Shown: positions 32,719 to 42,402 of the stretch, one piece after another | Layout of the letters: every line of letters starts with the position of its first letter | How positions within the stretch are numbered: position 1 is the stretch's first letter | From: an uncultured Oscillospiraceae bacterium | GTDB taxonomy: Bacteria; Bacillota; Clostridia; Oscillospirales; Acutalibacteraceae | Length of the DNA stretch: 64,000 nt | Assembly: GCA_902492455.1 (NCBI GenBank) | Contig: CABULH010000003.1 | Coordinates: forward strand, 186,001-250,000 | Direction: 5' to 3' | Notes under the pieces: generated by a model | What the model was told of the DNA's origin: nothing | The model's input: the letters and a program-made list of their open reading frames with translations, nothing else | Databases searched by the model: none | Program-made: the position numbers and the translations under genes

Positions 32719-33330
32719 ATGAGGAAAACATATGGTTATGCCCGGGTGTCCACAAAAGAACAGCACCTGGACCGGCAGATCAAGGCGCTGTTGGACTGCG
32801 GCGTTGCCGAAAGGGATATCGTAACGGACAAGGCCAGCGGCGCCAGCTTGGATCGAACAGGCTACCTTGCACTGAAGAACACCATGCTGCGGGATGGCGA
32901 TGTGCTGGTCATCAAATCCCTTGACAGACTGAGTCGAAATAAAGAGCATATCCGGCAGGAGCTGGAATACTTCAAAACGCATCACATTCAGGTCAGGGTT
33001 ATCGACCTGCCAACGACTATGATCCAATTGCCGGAGGGACAGGAATGGGTATTCGAGATGATCAACAACATTCTAATCGAGGTTCTGGCCAGTATCGCCG
33101 AGCAGGAGCGCCTCACGATTCGGCAAAGGCAGGCTGAGGGGATCGCTGTGGCAAAGGAACAGGGAAAGCATCTGGGGCGGCCGCCGGCGGAGTATCCTCC
33201 AGACTGGGAAAAGATATATACCAGATGGAAGGCCGAGGAGATCACCGCAGTCGCTGCGATGGAATCATTGAACCTCAAGCGCAGTACATTTTACAAACTG
33301 GCAAATCAGTATGAGGAGGAGCGCAAATGA
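32719..33330 (+). CDS. Serine resolvase/invertase
   Basis: 203 aa. YARVSTKEQ with the catalytic Ser11, then LDRTGYLALKNTMLRDGDVLVI and LDRLSRNKEHI, the resolvase/invertase catalytic domain, and a C-terminal HTH (ITAVAAMESLNLKRSTFYKLANQY). Small type, so it resolves cointegrates or inverts DNA rather than being a large integrase. It overlaps the sortase gene by 4 bases. Confidence 0.92.
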   Translation: MRKTYGYARVSTKEQHLDRQIKALLDCGVAERDIVTDKASGASLDRTGYLALKNTMLRDGDVLVIKSLDRLSRNKEHIRQELEYFKTHHIQVRVIDLPTTMIQLPEGQEWVFEMINNILIEVLASIAEQERLTIRQRQAEGIAVAKEQGKHLGRPPAEYPPDWEKIYTRWKAEEITAVAAMESLNLKRSTFYKLANQYEEERK

Positions 33331-34136
33331 AGAAAGTTTTGTTTGTTCTGCTGACGGCCGTCTTCATGGGCGTCTTCGGGGTTGGCGGATACCATCTTTA
33401 TCTATATTACAGCGAGTCCGCACAGAGCGATGAAATCTATTCGGGTCTGACGGATTATGTGCAGGTTCCTGACCCCACAAAAAAACCGCCCCATCCCACG
33501 GGTGAAACAGATGAGGATGGAGAGAAGATGGATTCTGATATTGACTGGCCGGAGGTGGATTTTCAAGCACTCCGGGAGATCAATCCGGATATCGTCGGCT
33601 GGCTCTACTGCGAGGACACCGTTATCAACTACCCCGTGGTGCAGGGGAGCGACAATTCTTATTATCTGAGGCACCTTTTTGACGGTGCATACAACGCCAA
33701 CGGCTGCCTGTTTCTGGACTGCCGGGTGAACGGGGATCTTTCAGATGCCCACTCCATCATCTACGGACATCATATGAAAAACGGCAGCATGTTTTCGTCT
33801 TTGGACGGATATAAAAATCAGGAGTATTACGAGGAACATCCGCAGCTGCTTCTGGTGACGCCTGACGCAAACTATGTGGTCGAGCTCTTCGCCGGGTATG
33901 TGGCCAGTGTTGAGGAAAACGCATGGACAGTCGGTTTTACAAATGAGATGGAGTTTGAGGATTGGATCGTATCCGCCATCGAGAAATCTACCTTTGAAAG
34001 CAGTGTTACGCCGTTGTCCTCAGACCGGATTCTCACGCTGTCCACCTGCAGCTATGAGTTCAGCGACGCCAGGTTCGTTGTGCTTGGAATTTTAAAAAAG
34101 TACGATACCCTTGGCATTACAGTAATGAGGACCTAA
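33327..34136 (+). CDS. srtB: Class B sortase
   Basis: 269 aa. N-terminal membrane anchor (VLFVLLTAVFMGVFGVGGY), then the sortase fold with NPDIVGWLYCEDTVINYPVVQ, the catalytic His in IIYGHHMKNGSMF near residue 148, Cys in TLSTCSYEF near 241 and the conserved Arg in DARFVVLG near 249. It links LPxTG-like proteins to the cell wall; on integrative elements it usually serves conjugation or surface proteins. No substrate gene is visible in the window. Confidence 0.92.
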   Translation: MKKVLFVLLTAVFMGVFGVGGYHLYLYYSESAQSDEIYSGLTDYVQVPDPTKKPPHPTGETDEDGEKMDSDIDWPEVDFQALREINPDIVGWLYCEDTVINYPVVQGSDNSYYLRHLFDGAYNANGCLFLDCRVNGDLSDAHSIIYGHHMKNGSMFSSLDGYKNQEYYEEHPQLLLVTPDANYVVELFAGYVASVEENAWTVGFTNEMEFEDWIVSAIEKSTFESSVTPLSSDRILTLSTCSYEFSDARFVVLGILKKYDTLGITVMRT

Positions 34137-34175
34137 ATTCGAATCAACTGCCAGCTGATGGTTTCGGGTGCATGA

Positions 34176-34223
34176 AACAAGTTCATCCAATCCCTTATCA
34201 CGGAGCGGATGAACTTGTTTTTT
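34176..34223 (+). terminator. Terminator after sortase
   Basis: AACAAGTTCATCC (34176-34188) and GGATGAACTTGTT (34207-34219) form a perfect 13-bp stem followed by TTTTATT. Confidence 0.88.
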
Positions 34224-34520
34224 ATTGCGGTCTATGCTGTTGGAGGCAAGGGCCTCTCTATAGCGCATCGAAAAGTCATATATTTTACAGTAACGAACCA
34301 AAAAATTGCAACCAGCAGCCTGTGTTTTTGTGGTTCTTTTATCCTTATGCTTTATATTGGGGAGTACTGCTTGGCTATCTGCTTATTTGCATCGTACTGA
34401 TGCGAACGTTAAAAAAGGGGGTTCGGCGGAGCTGATCAAGGAGGGAAAGAGAAAAAGAGGCGAAACTTTATCAAGTTCAAAAAATAAATAACTAAATGGA
34501 CTCAAAATTTCCAAATGGGC
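34224..34520. other. Intergenic stretch without a supported gene
   Basis: Lies between the sortase terminator and the AraC promoter. Short open frames here encode hydrophobic stretches (for example LYWGVLLGYLLICIVLMRTL near 34350-34420), but none has a convincing ribosome site. It may be a relic of a small membrane protein. Confidence 0.4.
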
Positions 34521-34549
34521 TTGTGCTTTGGGAAAGTTGATGGTATAAA
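34521..34549 (+). promoter_or_regulatory. Promoter of the AraC/ABC/ECF operon
   Basis: TTGTGC (34521-34526), 17-base spacer, TATAAA (34544-34549). The GTTAG-type palindrome lies about 35 bases downstream. Confidence 0.6.
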
Positions 34550-34584
34550 GAATAATGCCTACGGGCGTAAATTTTTAAGAATGA

Positions 34585-34600
34585 GTTAGCTATGTCTAAC
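34585..34600. promoter_or_regulatory. Palindrome GTTAGC-N5-CTAAC, operator candidate 1
   Basis: GTTAGCTATGTCTAAC sits between the promoter and the AraC start. The only other match noticed is GTTAGCTTAATCTAAC at 51652-51667, before the methyltransferase cluster. The half-site TTAG...CTAA resembles DtxR/IdeR-type boxes, and a DtxR-like gene is at 54244, but binding is inferred. Confidence 0.5.
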
Positions 34601-34625
34601 TGTGATTCAGAAAGGAGCCGTTAGA

Positions 34626-35591
34626 GTGTCGAGTGTTTTTCCGGGCCTGGAGCTCGGAGATGAGGTCAGCGAGGTCATGCACGCCGACAACTGCAGCGTG
34701 CTCAAAATCGAAAATGAGACCGGCGAGGGTATCATGACCTGCTATATGCTGTTTCCGGGCGTAGTGGTCATGTACAACGATTTTCATATGTCTTACTGCG
34801 ACACCAGCTTTGAGACCGACGGGCAGCAGATGCTGTGCGTCGATCATTGCCGCGAGGGTTCGATGGAACGCTTTGTGAGGCCTGAGGTATATTATTATTT
34901 TTCACCGGGCAACTGCGCTGTTGACGTCCGCCGATATCACGCTGGACGGACGAACTTTCCGCAGAACCATTTTCATGGCGTATCTATCGGATTTTATCTG
35001 CCGCAGGCGAGTGAGCAGCTTGTAAAAGAGCTCCGGGGCTTTCCCGTCTCGTTGGAGTCTCTCAGGCAAAAATTCTGTGCGGACGGCGAACCCAACGTGC
35101 TCTCAAAATCAGAGGAAGCGGAGAGGATATTCCACACCTTTTATACGCTGCCAAAAGAGAACAGGCGTGAATACCTGCGATTGAAAATATTCGAATTGCT
35201 CCTGCATCTGGATGGCCTGGATACGGGAAATATCGGAATTGCAAAACCGTATTTTTACAAAAGCCAAGTGGACAAAATCAAGGCGGCGGAACGGCTCATA
35301 ACGGAAAATCTGACAAAAAGCTATACGATCGTACAGCTTGCAGAGAGGTTTGATATTTCCCAAAGCGCCTTAAAAAGTTGCTTCAAGGAGATATTCGGTC
35401 TGCCCATCAACACCTATTTGCAGGAACATCGTATCCGTCGGGCAGCCGTACTTCTGCGTGAGGATCAAAATCTGTCCGTATCTCAGGCGGCGGGAATGGT
35501 GGGCTATGACAGCCCGGGGAAGTTTGCCGCGATTTTCAAGCGTATTTACGGCGTTACGCCGAGGGAATATCAACGAGGAGGATTGTTATGA
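34626..35591 (+). CDS. AraC-family regulator of metallophore-type transport operon
   Basis: 321 aa from GTG at 34626 (AAAGGAG 8 bases upstream). The N-terminal ~200 residues form a sensor domain with FHMSYCDTSFET and RYHAGRTNFPQNHFHGVS. The C-terminal double HTH has IVQLAERFDISQSALKSCFKEIFG and VSQAAGMVGYDSPGKFAAIFKRIYGVTPREY. Similar regulators (YbtA-type) sense siderophores next to YbtP/YbtQ-like transporters. ATGA overlap links it to the first ABC gene. Confidence 0.88.
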   Translation: MSSVFPGLELGDEVSEVMHADNCSVLKIENETGEGIMTCYMLFPGVVVMYNDFHMSYCDTSFETDGQQMLCVDHCREGSMERFVRPEVYYYFSPGNCAVDVRRYHAGRTNFPQNHFHGVSIGFYLPQASEQLVKELRGFPVSLESLRQKFCADGEPNVLSKSEEAERIFHTFYTLPKENRREYLRLKIFELLLHLDGLDTGNIGIAKPYFYKSQVDKIKAAERLITENLTKSYTIVQLAERFDISQSALKSCFKEIFGLPINTYLQEHRIRRAAVLLREDQNLSVSQAAGMVGYDSPGKFAAIFKRIYGVTPREYQRGGLL

Positions 35592-37360
35592 AGGAAAAAT
35601 CAAAAATGGCGCAGCTTATGGAGTATGCCGGGAACTATCGATATCTCACATACAGTTCCTATGTCCTGTCGGCAATCAGCGCCCTGGTGGCGCTGACGCC
35701 GTTCTGGTGTATCCGGAAGATCTTGCAGGAGGTCATTTCCGTTGCACCAAATTACAATGAAGCTCAGAATATCAGCCACTACGGCTGGATGGCAGTTGGG
35801 CTTGCCGTAACCGCCATGTTTTTGTACATTGCGTCGCTGTGGTGCTCACATCTGCCTGCATTCCGCGTGCAGCGTAACATGCGCACTCGGGTGATGGAGC
35901 ATGTTGTGACGCTGCCGGTGGGCTTTCTCTCCGATTGGGGCACCGGCCGTGTGCGCAAAATTGTAAACGATTGCAGTGCCAATACCGAGACCTATCTCGC
36001 CCACATATGGCCAGATAAAGCAGGTACCGTATTCACTCCGCTCGGACTTGTTGCGCTGCTCTTTGTGTTTGATTGGAGGCTGGGGCTGCTGTGCCTGATT
36101 CCCGTAGCCGTCGCCTTTGCCGTCATGTCTACCATGATGGGAAAAAGGATGCAGGAATCCATGAAGCAGTATCAGACGGCGCTGGAAACCATGACGAGCG
36201 AGACGGTGGAGTATGTCAGGGGCGTTCCCGTTGTGAAAACCTTCGGCCAGACCGTGTTCAGTTTCAAGCGCTTTAAGCAGACGATAGACGATTATTCCAA
36301 ATGGACAATTACCTACACAAAGCAGGTGCGTACGCCCATGCTTGTTTTCACCACGGCGATAAACGCCGTTTTCGCTGTTATCATTGCGGCGGGAATGGTC
36401 ATGGCATCAGGCGGCGTGACAAACGAGCTGCTGCTGAATCTCCTGTTTTACATCATCATCACGCCGATCATCACGACCACGATGAACAAGGTGATGTACG
36501 CCGGCGAAAACGAGATGCTGGTCACGGACAGCTTAAACCGCATCAATAGCATTCTGGAGATGAAGCCTCTACCGGAGCCGGAAAGACCGGCAGAGCCAAA
36601 AGACAATTCCGTTACGCTGGAAAACGTTACTTTCACTTATGCGGGTGGGAAAGACAAGGCCGTGGACGGAGTGAACCTGCACATAGAGCCCGGCGAGCAC
36701 ATAGCTCTGGTCGGTCCCTCCGGCGGCGGCAAGACAACAATAGCAAGTCTCATCGCCCGCTTCTGGGATGTCCAGTCGGGTCAAATCCTCGTCGGTGGTG
36801 TGGACGTAAAGGATATCTCTAAAGAAGCTCTCATGGATACTGTGTCCTTCGTCTTTCAAGACAGCAAGCTTTTCAAAATGTCGGTGCTCGAAAATATCCG
36901 TATGGCGAAGACCAGCGCCTCCCGCGAGGAGGTGCTGCAGGCACTCCATGACGCACAGTGCGACGATATTATCGAAAAGCTTCCAAACGGCATCGACACC
37001 GTCATCGGCACCAAGGGCGTTTATGTGTCCGGCGGCGAACAGCAACGTCTAAACATTGCCAGAGTGATGCTGAAGAACGCTCCAATCCTTATTTTGGACG
37101 AAGCGACCGCCTTTGCTGATCCGGACAACGAGAGCAAAGTTCAGGCAGCTTTCAATAAATTGTCACAGGGAAAGACAGTCATCATGATTGCCCATCGGCT
37201 TACGACTGTTACCTCTGCGGACAAAATATACGTTGTTAAAGACGGCAAGCTCTTTGAAAGCGGAAAGCATGAGGAATTGCTGGAGAAAAAGGGCTTGTAT
37301 CAGCGGATGTGGAGCGAGTACCAAACGACCGCAAGCTGGAAGGTAGGTGTAAAAGCATGA
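35588..37360 (+). CDS. ABC half-transporter, YbtP/IrtA-like, subunit 1
   Basis: 590 aa. Six membrane segments in the first ~310 residues, then an ATPase with LVGPSGGGKTT near residue 376, signature VSGGEQQR (Val in place of the usual Leu) and LILDEATAFADPDNE. The fold is of an exporter type, but YbtP/YbtQ and IrtAB of this type import siderophores. No siderophore-interacting reductase domain at the N terminus. ATG follows GAGGAGG and overlaps the AraC stop. Confidence 0.88.
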   Translation: MKEKSKMAQLMEYAGNYRYLTYSSYVLSAISALVALTPFWCIRKILQEVISVAPNYNEAQNISHYGWMAVGLAVTAMFLYIASLWCSHLPAFRVQRNMRTRVMEHVVTLPVGFLSDWGTGRVRKIVNDCSANTETYLAHIWPDKAGTVFTPLGLVALLFVFDWRLGLLCLIPVAVAFAVMSTMMGKRMQESMKQYQTALETMTSETVEYVRGVPVVKTFGQTVFSFKRFKQTIDDYSKWTITYTKQVRTPMLVFTTAINAVFAVIIAAGMVMASGGVTNELLLNLLFYIIITPIITTTMNKVMYAGENEMLVTDSLNRINSILEMKPLPEPERPAEPKDNSVTLENVTFTYAGGKDKAVDGVNLHIEPGEHIALVGPSGGGKTTIASLIARFWDVQSGQILVGGVDVKDISKEALMDTVSFVFQDSKLFKMSVLENIRMAKTSASREEVLQALHDAQCDDIIEKLPNGIDTVIGTKGVYVSGGEQQRLNIARVMLKNAPILILDEATAFADPDNESKVQAAFNKLSQGKTVIMIAHRLTTVTSADKIYVVKDGKLFESGKHEELLEKKGLYQRMWSEYQTTASWKVGVKA

Positions 37361-39096
37361 AACAGAAATTACAACACAAATACGCACTCAGCGAACAGGG
37401 TGCGAAGGACATGATAAAGGCGTTCTGGGCCTGCACACTGGCGTATCTGGTTTTGATGTTCCCTGCCGGTATGCTGTACAGCTTCATCCGCGACCTGATG
37501 AACGGAACGCCGTTTACCGGCGGCCGCGTTGCCTTCTATATCTGCGGTATAATCGTCTGCCTTGCGCTCGTCTGGCTGACAACGCTATTCCAGTACAACG
37601 CCACCTTCTTTGCCACCTATAAGGAGAGCGGCGTGCGTCGTGTATCTCTGGCGGAGCACCTGCGAAAGCTGCCTTTGTCCTTCTTCGGCAGGCGCGACCT
37701 TGCGGATCTCACGAACGCCGTCATGGACGACTGCGCAAGGATAGAGACAGCCTCCTCGCACTGGATACCGGAACTCGTCGGTTCCATCATCTCCACTACT
37801 ATAATTGCCATATCCCTCTTCTTCTTCGACTGGCGGCTTGCCCTGGCCTCCTTGTGGGTGCTGCCCGTGTCGTTTCTCATCGTCGGCCTCTCTGCCCGAG
37901 TGCAGCAGTCCCTGGGCCGGAAGAACAACGACGCAAAGCTTGCCTGCGCCGACGGGATCCAGGAGTGCCTGGAGTCCATGCGCGACCTCAAGGCCAACAA
38001 CTATGAGGGCGAATACATGGTCGGTCTGAAGGGCAAGATTGCCTATGTGGAAAAGCGCACGATCCTCACGGAGCTGGGTGCGGCGGCCTTCTGCTCCAGC
38101 GCGCAAATGTTCCTGAAGCTGGGCATCGCCACCACGGCGCTTGTTGGTGGTGCGCTGCTCGTCAGTGGGCAGATAAGTGCCCTTACTTTCTTCATGTTCC
38201 TCCTGGTGATATCCCGCATATATGACCCACTGCAGGTGTCTTTGCAGAACCTGTTGGCCATCACCACCCTTGCGGTGCAGACCGAGCGCATGGATAAAAT
38301 CCTGGAAACGCCGCTTCAGACCGGCGTGGAGCGGCTCACAAATAAAGGCTGTGATATCGTTTTTGACCACGTTGGCTTTGCGTATCACGAGACGGGTGAA
38401 AAGGTGCTCTACGATGTGTCATTTACCGCTAAGCAGGGTGAGGTCACGGCGCTCATCGGTCCCTCCGGCGGCGGCAAGACCACCGTTTCCCGGCTGGCCG
38501 CCCGCTTTTGGGATATAGATCAGGGAAAAATCACTGTGGGCGGTATGGATATATCCAAAATCGACCCGGAGACGCTGCTCTCCCTCTATTCCATCGTGTT
38601 CCAGGATGTGACGCTCTTTGACAACACGATTCTGGAAAATATACGTATCGGCAAAAAGGACGCCACAGACGAGGAGGTCATGGCTGCGGCGCGGCTTGCC
38701 AACTGTGAGGAATTCGTCGCAAAACTGCCCGACGGCTGGAACACCCGTATCGGTGAGAACGGATCCGAGCTCTCCGGCGGAGAGCGGCAGCGGATATCTA
38801 TTGCACGCGCTTTTCTGAAGGACGCGCCTATTATCCTGTTGGATGAGGCCACGGCCAGCCTGGATGTGGACAATGAAACGCTCATTCAGGAATCTCTGTC
38901 ACGCCTGATACAAAACAAGACGGTACTGATCATTGCACACCGTATGAGGACGGTGGCCAGCGCCGACAAGATCGTCGTTCTGAAGGACGGACGCATTGCC
39001 GAAAGCGGCTCGCCCGATGAGCTGATGGCACAAAAAGGTATATATGCGCACATGCACCAGCTGCAAACACAATCTCAGAGCTGGGTCATGGCGTAA
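37357..39096 (+). CDS. ABC half-transporter, YbtQ/IrtB-like, subunit 2
   Basis: 579 aa from ATG at 37357, overlapping the previous stop by ATGA. N-terminal membrane domain (about 310 residues), then ALIGPSGGGKTT, LSGGERQR and ILLDEATASLDVDNE. It is the natural heterodimer partner of the upstream ABC gene. Whether the pair imports or exports cannot be read from the sequence; operon content favours a metallophore. Confidence 0.88.
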   Translation: MKQKLQHKYALSEQGAKDMIKAFWACTLAYLVLMFPAGMLYSFIRDLMNGTPFTGGRVAFYICGIIVCLALVWLTTLFQYNATFFATYKESGVRRVSLAEHLRKLPLSFFGRRDLADLTNAVMDDCARIETASSHWIPELVGSIISTTIIAISLFFFDWRLALASLWVLPVSFLIVGLSARVQQSLGRKNNDAKLACADGIQECLESMRDLKANNYEGEYMVGLKGKIAYVEKRTILTELGAAAFCSSAQMFLKLGIATTALVGGALLVSGQISALTFFMFLLVISRIYDPLQVSLQNLLAITTLAVQTERMDKILETPLQTGVERLTNKGCDIVFDHVGFAYHETGEKVLYDVSFTAKQGEVTALIGPSGGGKTTVSRLAARFWDIDQGKITVGGMDISKIDPETLLSLYSIVFQDVTLFDNTILENIRIGKKDATDEEVMAAARLANCEEFVAKLPDGWNTRIGENGSELSGGERQRISIARAFLKDAPIILLDEATASLDVDNETLIQESLSRLIQNKTVLIIAHRMRTVASADKIVVLKDGRIAESGSPDELMAQKGIYAHMHQLQTQSQSWVMA

Positions 39097-39123
39097 AAAT
39101 GATGTGAAGAGAGGTAATCTAAA

Positions 39124-39708
39124 ATGAACACAGAAAAAAAGCTTAAAGGTAAAGACCTGATGAACATCGGCATTTTCAGCGCCATTATATTCATTATTGC
39201 AATGGCCATCGGTATGCTGGGTTTTATCCCCATATTCATTCCGCTGTTGTCCATTATCGTCCCGCTTGTGGGCGGCATACCCTATATGCTGTATCTTACC
39301 CGGGCCAAAAAATTCGGAATGATTTGGATATTGTGCATTATTCAGGGGCTTATGCTGATGGTAACGGGCATGGGCATTTATCCGTTTATCTTTGGTATCG
39401 TATTTGGCCTGTTGGCAGACCTTGTATATAAAAGCGGTGGTTACCAGAGTGCAAAGAAGGGGATTTTGTCCTGCGGTTTGACCTTTATGGTGGTGTTCGG
39501 CTGTGAGCTTCCACTGTTTTTGGATATGGCAGGATACTTCTCTACCCGGCAGGACTTCGGTCAGGAGTATGTCGATGCATTAACTCGCCTAATGCCCACC
39601 TGGATGTGCCCGGTATTGCTGGTGGCAACCTTCGTCTGCGGCATTTTGGGCGGACTGATTGGTAAGGCTCTGCTGAAAAAGCACTTCATCAAGGCGGGAA
39701 TTGCCTGA
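39124..39708 (+). CDS. MptD-like ECF transporter substrate-binding (S) component
   Basis: 194 aa, six hydrophobic segments (IGIFSAIIFIIAMAIGMLGF, LLSIIVPLVGGIPYMLYL, and so on) and C-terminal GLIGKALLKKHFIKAGIA, typical of MptD/TIGR02185-type S components. Substrate unknown. Two paralogues are in the right-hand operon (56697-57296 and 63569-64000). It overlaps the T-component start by one base (TGATG). Confidence 0.85.
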   Translation: MNTEKKLKGKDLMNIGIFSAIIFIIAMAIGMLGFIPIFIPLLSIIVPLVGGIPYMLYLTRAKKFGMIWILCIIQGLMLMVTGMGIYPFIFGIVFGLLADLVYKSGGYQSAKKGILSCGLTFMVVFGCELPLFLDMAGYFSTRQDFGQEYVDALTRLMPTWMCPVLLVATFVCGILGGLIGKALLKKHFIKAGIA

Positions 39709-40451
39709 TGGCAAGGCAGGGGCTTTTTCAGGCCAACATAGAAAACCGTGGAATGCCCCTCGACCCCAGAACAAAGCTGCTGCTGCTCATCACAGTCATG
39801 ACCTTTGTTCTGGGGGGAGCCGGCGGAGAGAATATGACCCTTGTCGTTCACGCTTTGTGTGTTATTCCTTTTCTGCTGCATTTAAGTGCAAAAAAATACC
39901 GCACAGCACTGCTTTATCTGGTTCTCTACTGCGCTTCCTATGCGGCACATTTTTATGTGATGCCGCGCGCAAGCGGCCTGCCGGGTTATATCCTGCTGGC
40001 GATCTGTGCAATTGTAAACCGCTTTCTGCCGGGCATTATGATCGGAACTTATGTGTTTTCTACCACCACGGTCAGTGAGTTCATCGCCGCCATGCACCGG
40101 ATGCACGTCACGGAAAAGTTGTCCATTCCGCTTTCGGTAATGTTTCGCTTCTTCCCCACTGTGGCGGAGGAGTTTCATGCCATAGGCGCCGCCATGAAAA
40201 TGCGCGGCATCTCCTTCGGAGGAAAGAACTGGACCAAAATGCTGGAATACCGCCTGATACCGCTTCTGACCTGCTCTGTGCAGATCGGCAGTGAGCTTTC
40301 CGCCGCGGCACTGGCGCGGGGGCTTGGGAGCGACATAAAGCGCACGAATATCTGCAAAATAGGCTTTCACATTCAGGATTTGGCGGTGCTGCTGATCTGT
40401 CTTGTTCCCTTTGTGATGCTGGTCCTTTCCTGGTTGGGGGTGATGCGGTGA
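39708..40451 (+). CDS. CbiQ/EcfT-like ECF transmembrane component
   Basis: 247 aa. N-terminal LDPRTKLLLLITVMTF, later EFHAIGAAMKMRGISF and LARGLGSD-like coupling helices, which contact the ATPases, and a final membrane segment. Fits EcfT/CbiQ. It is flanked by its S and A partners with overlapping codons. Confidence 0.9.
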   Translation: MARQGLFQANIENRGMPLDPRTKLLLLITVMTFVLGGAGGENMTLVVHALCVIPFLLHLSAKKYRTALLYLVLYCASYAAHFYVMPRASGLPGYILLAICAIVNRFLPGIMIGTYVFSTTTVSEFIAAMHRMHVTEKLSIPLSVMFRFFPTVAEEFHAIGAAMKMRGISFGGKNWTKMLEYRLIPLLTCSVQIGSELSAAALARGLGSDIKRTNICKIGFHIQDLAVLLICLVPFVMLVLSWLGVMR

Positions 40452-41911
40452 TCGAATTGAAAGACCTTAGTTTCCGCTACACCAACGGAGCGGACGGGAT
40501 TCTGTCCCATATAGATCTGACGATACCCGATGGGCAGTGCGTTTTGCTCTGCGGGGAATCGGGCTGTGGAAAGACAACGCTGTGCCGCATGATAAACGGA
40601 CTTGCTCCCCATTTTTATGAGGGGACAGTGGATGGCGAGATCCGTGTCGATGGACTGCACCCCAACCGGGAGGAGCTGTACATAACGGCGCGAAAGGTCG
40701 GCAGCGTATTTCAGAATCCCCGCAGTCAGTTTTTCTGCGTGGATACCATCAGTGAGCTGGCCTTCGGCTGTGAAAATCAGGGACTTCCGGAGGATGTTGT
40801 ATCCGGGAGAATCGCAGAGGTGACCCGGCAGCTTCATATTGAGCCGCTTCTTGACCGAAATATATTTGACCTTTCAGGGGGTGAGAAGCAGAAGATTGCC
40901 TGTGCCTCTGTGGCGGCGGTGTATCCGGATGTGTTCGTGCTGGATGAGCCCACCTCCAATCTGGACATAGATGCCGTGGATGATCTGAAACAGACACTGC
41001 TGTTCTGGAAGTCGCAGGGCAAGACCATCATCATCGCCGAGCATCGCCTTTATTGGCTGGCGGATATCTGCGACAGAGTTGTTTATATGCGCGGCGGGCG
41101 CGTTGAAAGGGATATGCCGATGGAGGACTTCCGTGCGCTCCCTGCTGCGGAGATAAGTAGCCTGGGCCTGCGGACGCTCTCTCTTGACAGCCTTAGCTTT
41201 TCCACATCTGCGCGCAGCGGCTCGGATTCCCTTGTGCTGAAGGATTTCAAATACAGCTATGGTGAAAATCCCGCAATGGATATATCTGAACTTGAACTGC
41301 CGGAAAATGCGGTGATTGCGCTGATTGGGCACAACGGCGCAGGAAAATCTACGCTCTCCCGATGCTTGTGTGGCCTGGAAAGGCGGTTTCGCGGGACTGT
41401 TGTGCTGGACGGGCAGAAACTGGGACGGCGCCAACTGCTGAAAAAGAGCTATATGGTCATGCAGGACGTCAATCATCAGCTGTTCTGTGAGACGGTGGAC
41501 GATGAGGTCAGGCTTGGCATGGTGGAGGATAACGCAGACATTGTGCAGCAGATCCTGGAACAGATGGATCTGAGCGAATATACGGACCGCCACCCCATGT
41601 CCCTTTCGGGAGGGCAGAAACAGCGCGTGGCAGTTGCATCTGCGATTCTTGCAGAGAAGGAGCTTCTGATATTTGACGAACCGACCAGCGGCCTGGATTA
41701 TCATCATATGGAGCAGACCGCACAGCTTATCTCGGCGCAGATGGGGAAAAAGACTTGCCTGATCGTTACGCACGATCCAGAACTCATTGCCCTGTGCTGC
41801 AGCTTTGTCATCCACATGGAAGCGGGGACGGTGTCGGACGCCTACGCACTGAATGCCGAGGGCATGAGGAAACTGCTGGCTTTCTTTCAGCGAAAAAGTG
41901 GGAGAACTTAA
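40448..41911 (+). CDS. CbiO/EcfA-type ATPase with two fused ABC domains
   Basis: 487 aa from GTG at 40448 (GTGA overlap with the T gene). Domain 1: LCGESGCGKTT near residue 36, LSGGEKQK, VLDEPTSNLD; domain 2: LIGHNGAGKST near 294, LSGGQKQR, IFDEPTSGLD. It provides both ATPases of the ECF module in one chain. Last gene of the operon. Confidence 0.9.
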   Translation: MIELKDLSFRYTNGADGILSHIDLTIPDGQCVLLCGESGCGKTTLCRMINGLAPHFYEGTVDGEIRVDGLHPNREELYITARKVGSVFQNPRSQFFCVDTISELAFGCENQGLPEDVVSGRIAEVTRQLHIEPLLDRNIFDLSGGEKQKIACASVAAVYPDVFVLDEPTSNLDIDAVDDLKQTLLFWKSQGKTIIIAEHRLYWLADICDRVVYMRGGRVERDMPMEDFRALPAAEISSLGLRTLSLDSLSFSTSARSGSDSLVLKDFKYSYGENPAMDISELELPENAVIALIGHNGAGKSTLSRCLCGLERRFRGTVVLDGQKLGRRQLLKKSYMVMQDVNHQLFCETVDDEVRLGMVEDNADIVQQILEQMDLSEYTDRHPMSLSGGQKQRVAVASAILAEKELLIFDEPTSGLDYHHMEQTAQLISAQMGKKTCLIVTHDPELIALCCSFVIHMEAGTVSDAYALNAEGMRKLLAFFQRKSGRT

Positions 41912-42402
41912 GCATATATTCATTCGCCAAAAACGGATTGAGCCTTTCACAAAAAATGCTATAAAAAGGACACTTCGGTTTTCCGCCGCTTTCTGGCAGG
42001 CCTTCTCCGCTCCGTTGGCTGTGTTCCCTTCAAACAGGACGGCTAATTTCTTAAAGGTTGGGCGATCCTTTCAGGAACCAACACGCCGCAGGCCATTCAA
42101 ATGGCATTTCGTCCGTGAGCCGCACGGCAGGTATTGCGTGATGGTATTCATGCGCTTTTCGTAAACAGCCTTAATGGGATGGTCGGCGACAAGCTCACGA
42201 TCCCTTGTAGAAACTGTCTTTAATCATATCCTGACCTACTATTTCCAAGGCATGGATATGGGCGTGCTGCAAAGATGGAAAAGCGAACCGAGCTGCTCTA
42301 CTCCGGCACCCAGGACATCCATATCATACGGAAATAAACAGGAAACGCCTACGGGGCGTATGCGGGAAACTTTCCCGCATACGCCCCGTAGATTTTGCAG
42401 CG
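41912..42402. other. Gene-poor debris zone between the convergent clusters
   Basis: About 490 bases without an intact gene between two convergent operons. On the minus strand a frame through about 42211-42069 reads VSTRDRELVADHPIKAVYEK, and another reads FKKLAVLFEGNTANGAEKAC; they look like broken pieces of a coding sequence, in different frames. The zone ends with a perfect 21-bp inverted repeat (42349-42391). It probably marks an old insertion or deletion point that also truncated the next minus-strand gene. Confidence 0.5.
42349..42391. repeat. Perfect 21-bp inverted repeat with one-base loop
   Basis: Arms 42349-42369 and 42371-42391 are exact reverse complements around a single C, starting CTACGGGGCG. 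No T run follows on either strand, so it is an atypical terminator; as DNA it could extrude as a cruciform. It lies just past the truncated thioesterase-like gene. Confidence 0.75.

Larger units (their letters stand above)
1..34225. mobile_element. Cargo of an integrated conjugative/mobilizable element (left end outside window)
   Basis: This stretch combines plasmid-type partition (ParM-like), a private replication/recombination set (primase-like, RecD2, YqaJ, SSB, LigA, Y-family polymerase), many small proteins typical of clostridial integrative elements (YodL, DUF4262, Api92-like, YolD), a serine resolvase and sortase B. Most genes are on the minus strand in coupled operons. I see no attachment site and no conjugation ATPase or relaxase in the window, so element type and left border are unknown. 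The right border is set provisionally at the terminator after the sortase, where gene content changes to metabolite transport. Confidence 0.55.

Noticed and set aside
34172..34435. Small hydrophobic open frame after the sortase
   Set aside because: It begins inside the terminator stem and has no ribosome site; kept only as a possible relic.
35588..39096. Drug-exporter interpretation of the first ABC pair
   Set aside because: The domain fold alone would allow it, but AraC control and coupling to an ECF import module in both operons make a YbtPQ/IrtAB-like uptake role more likely. Not excluded.
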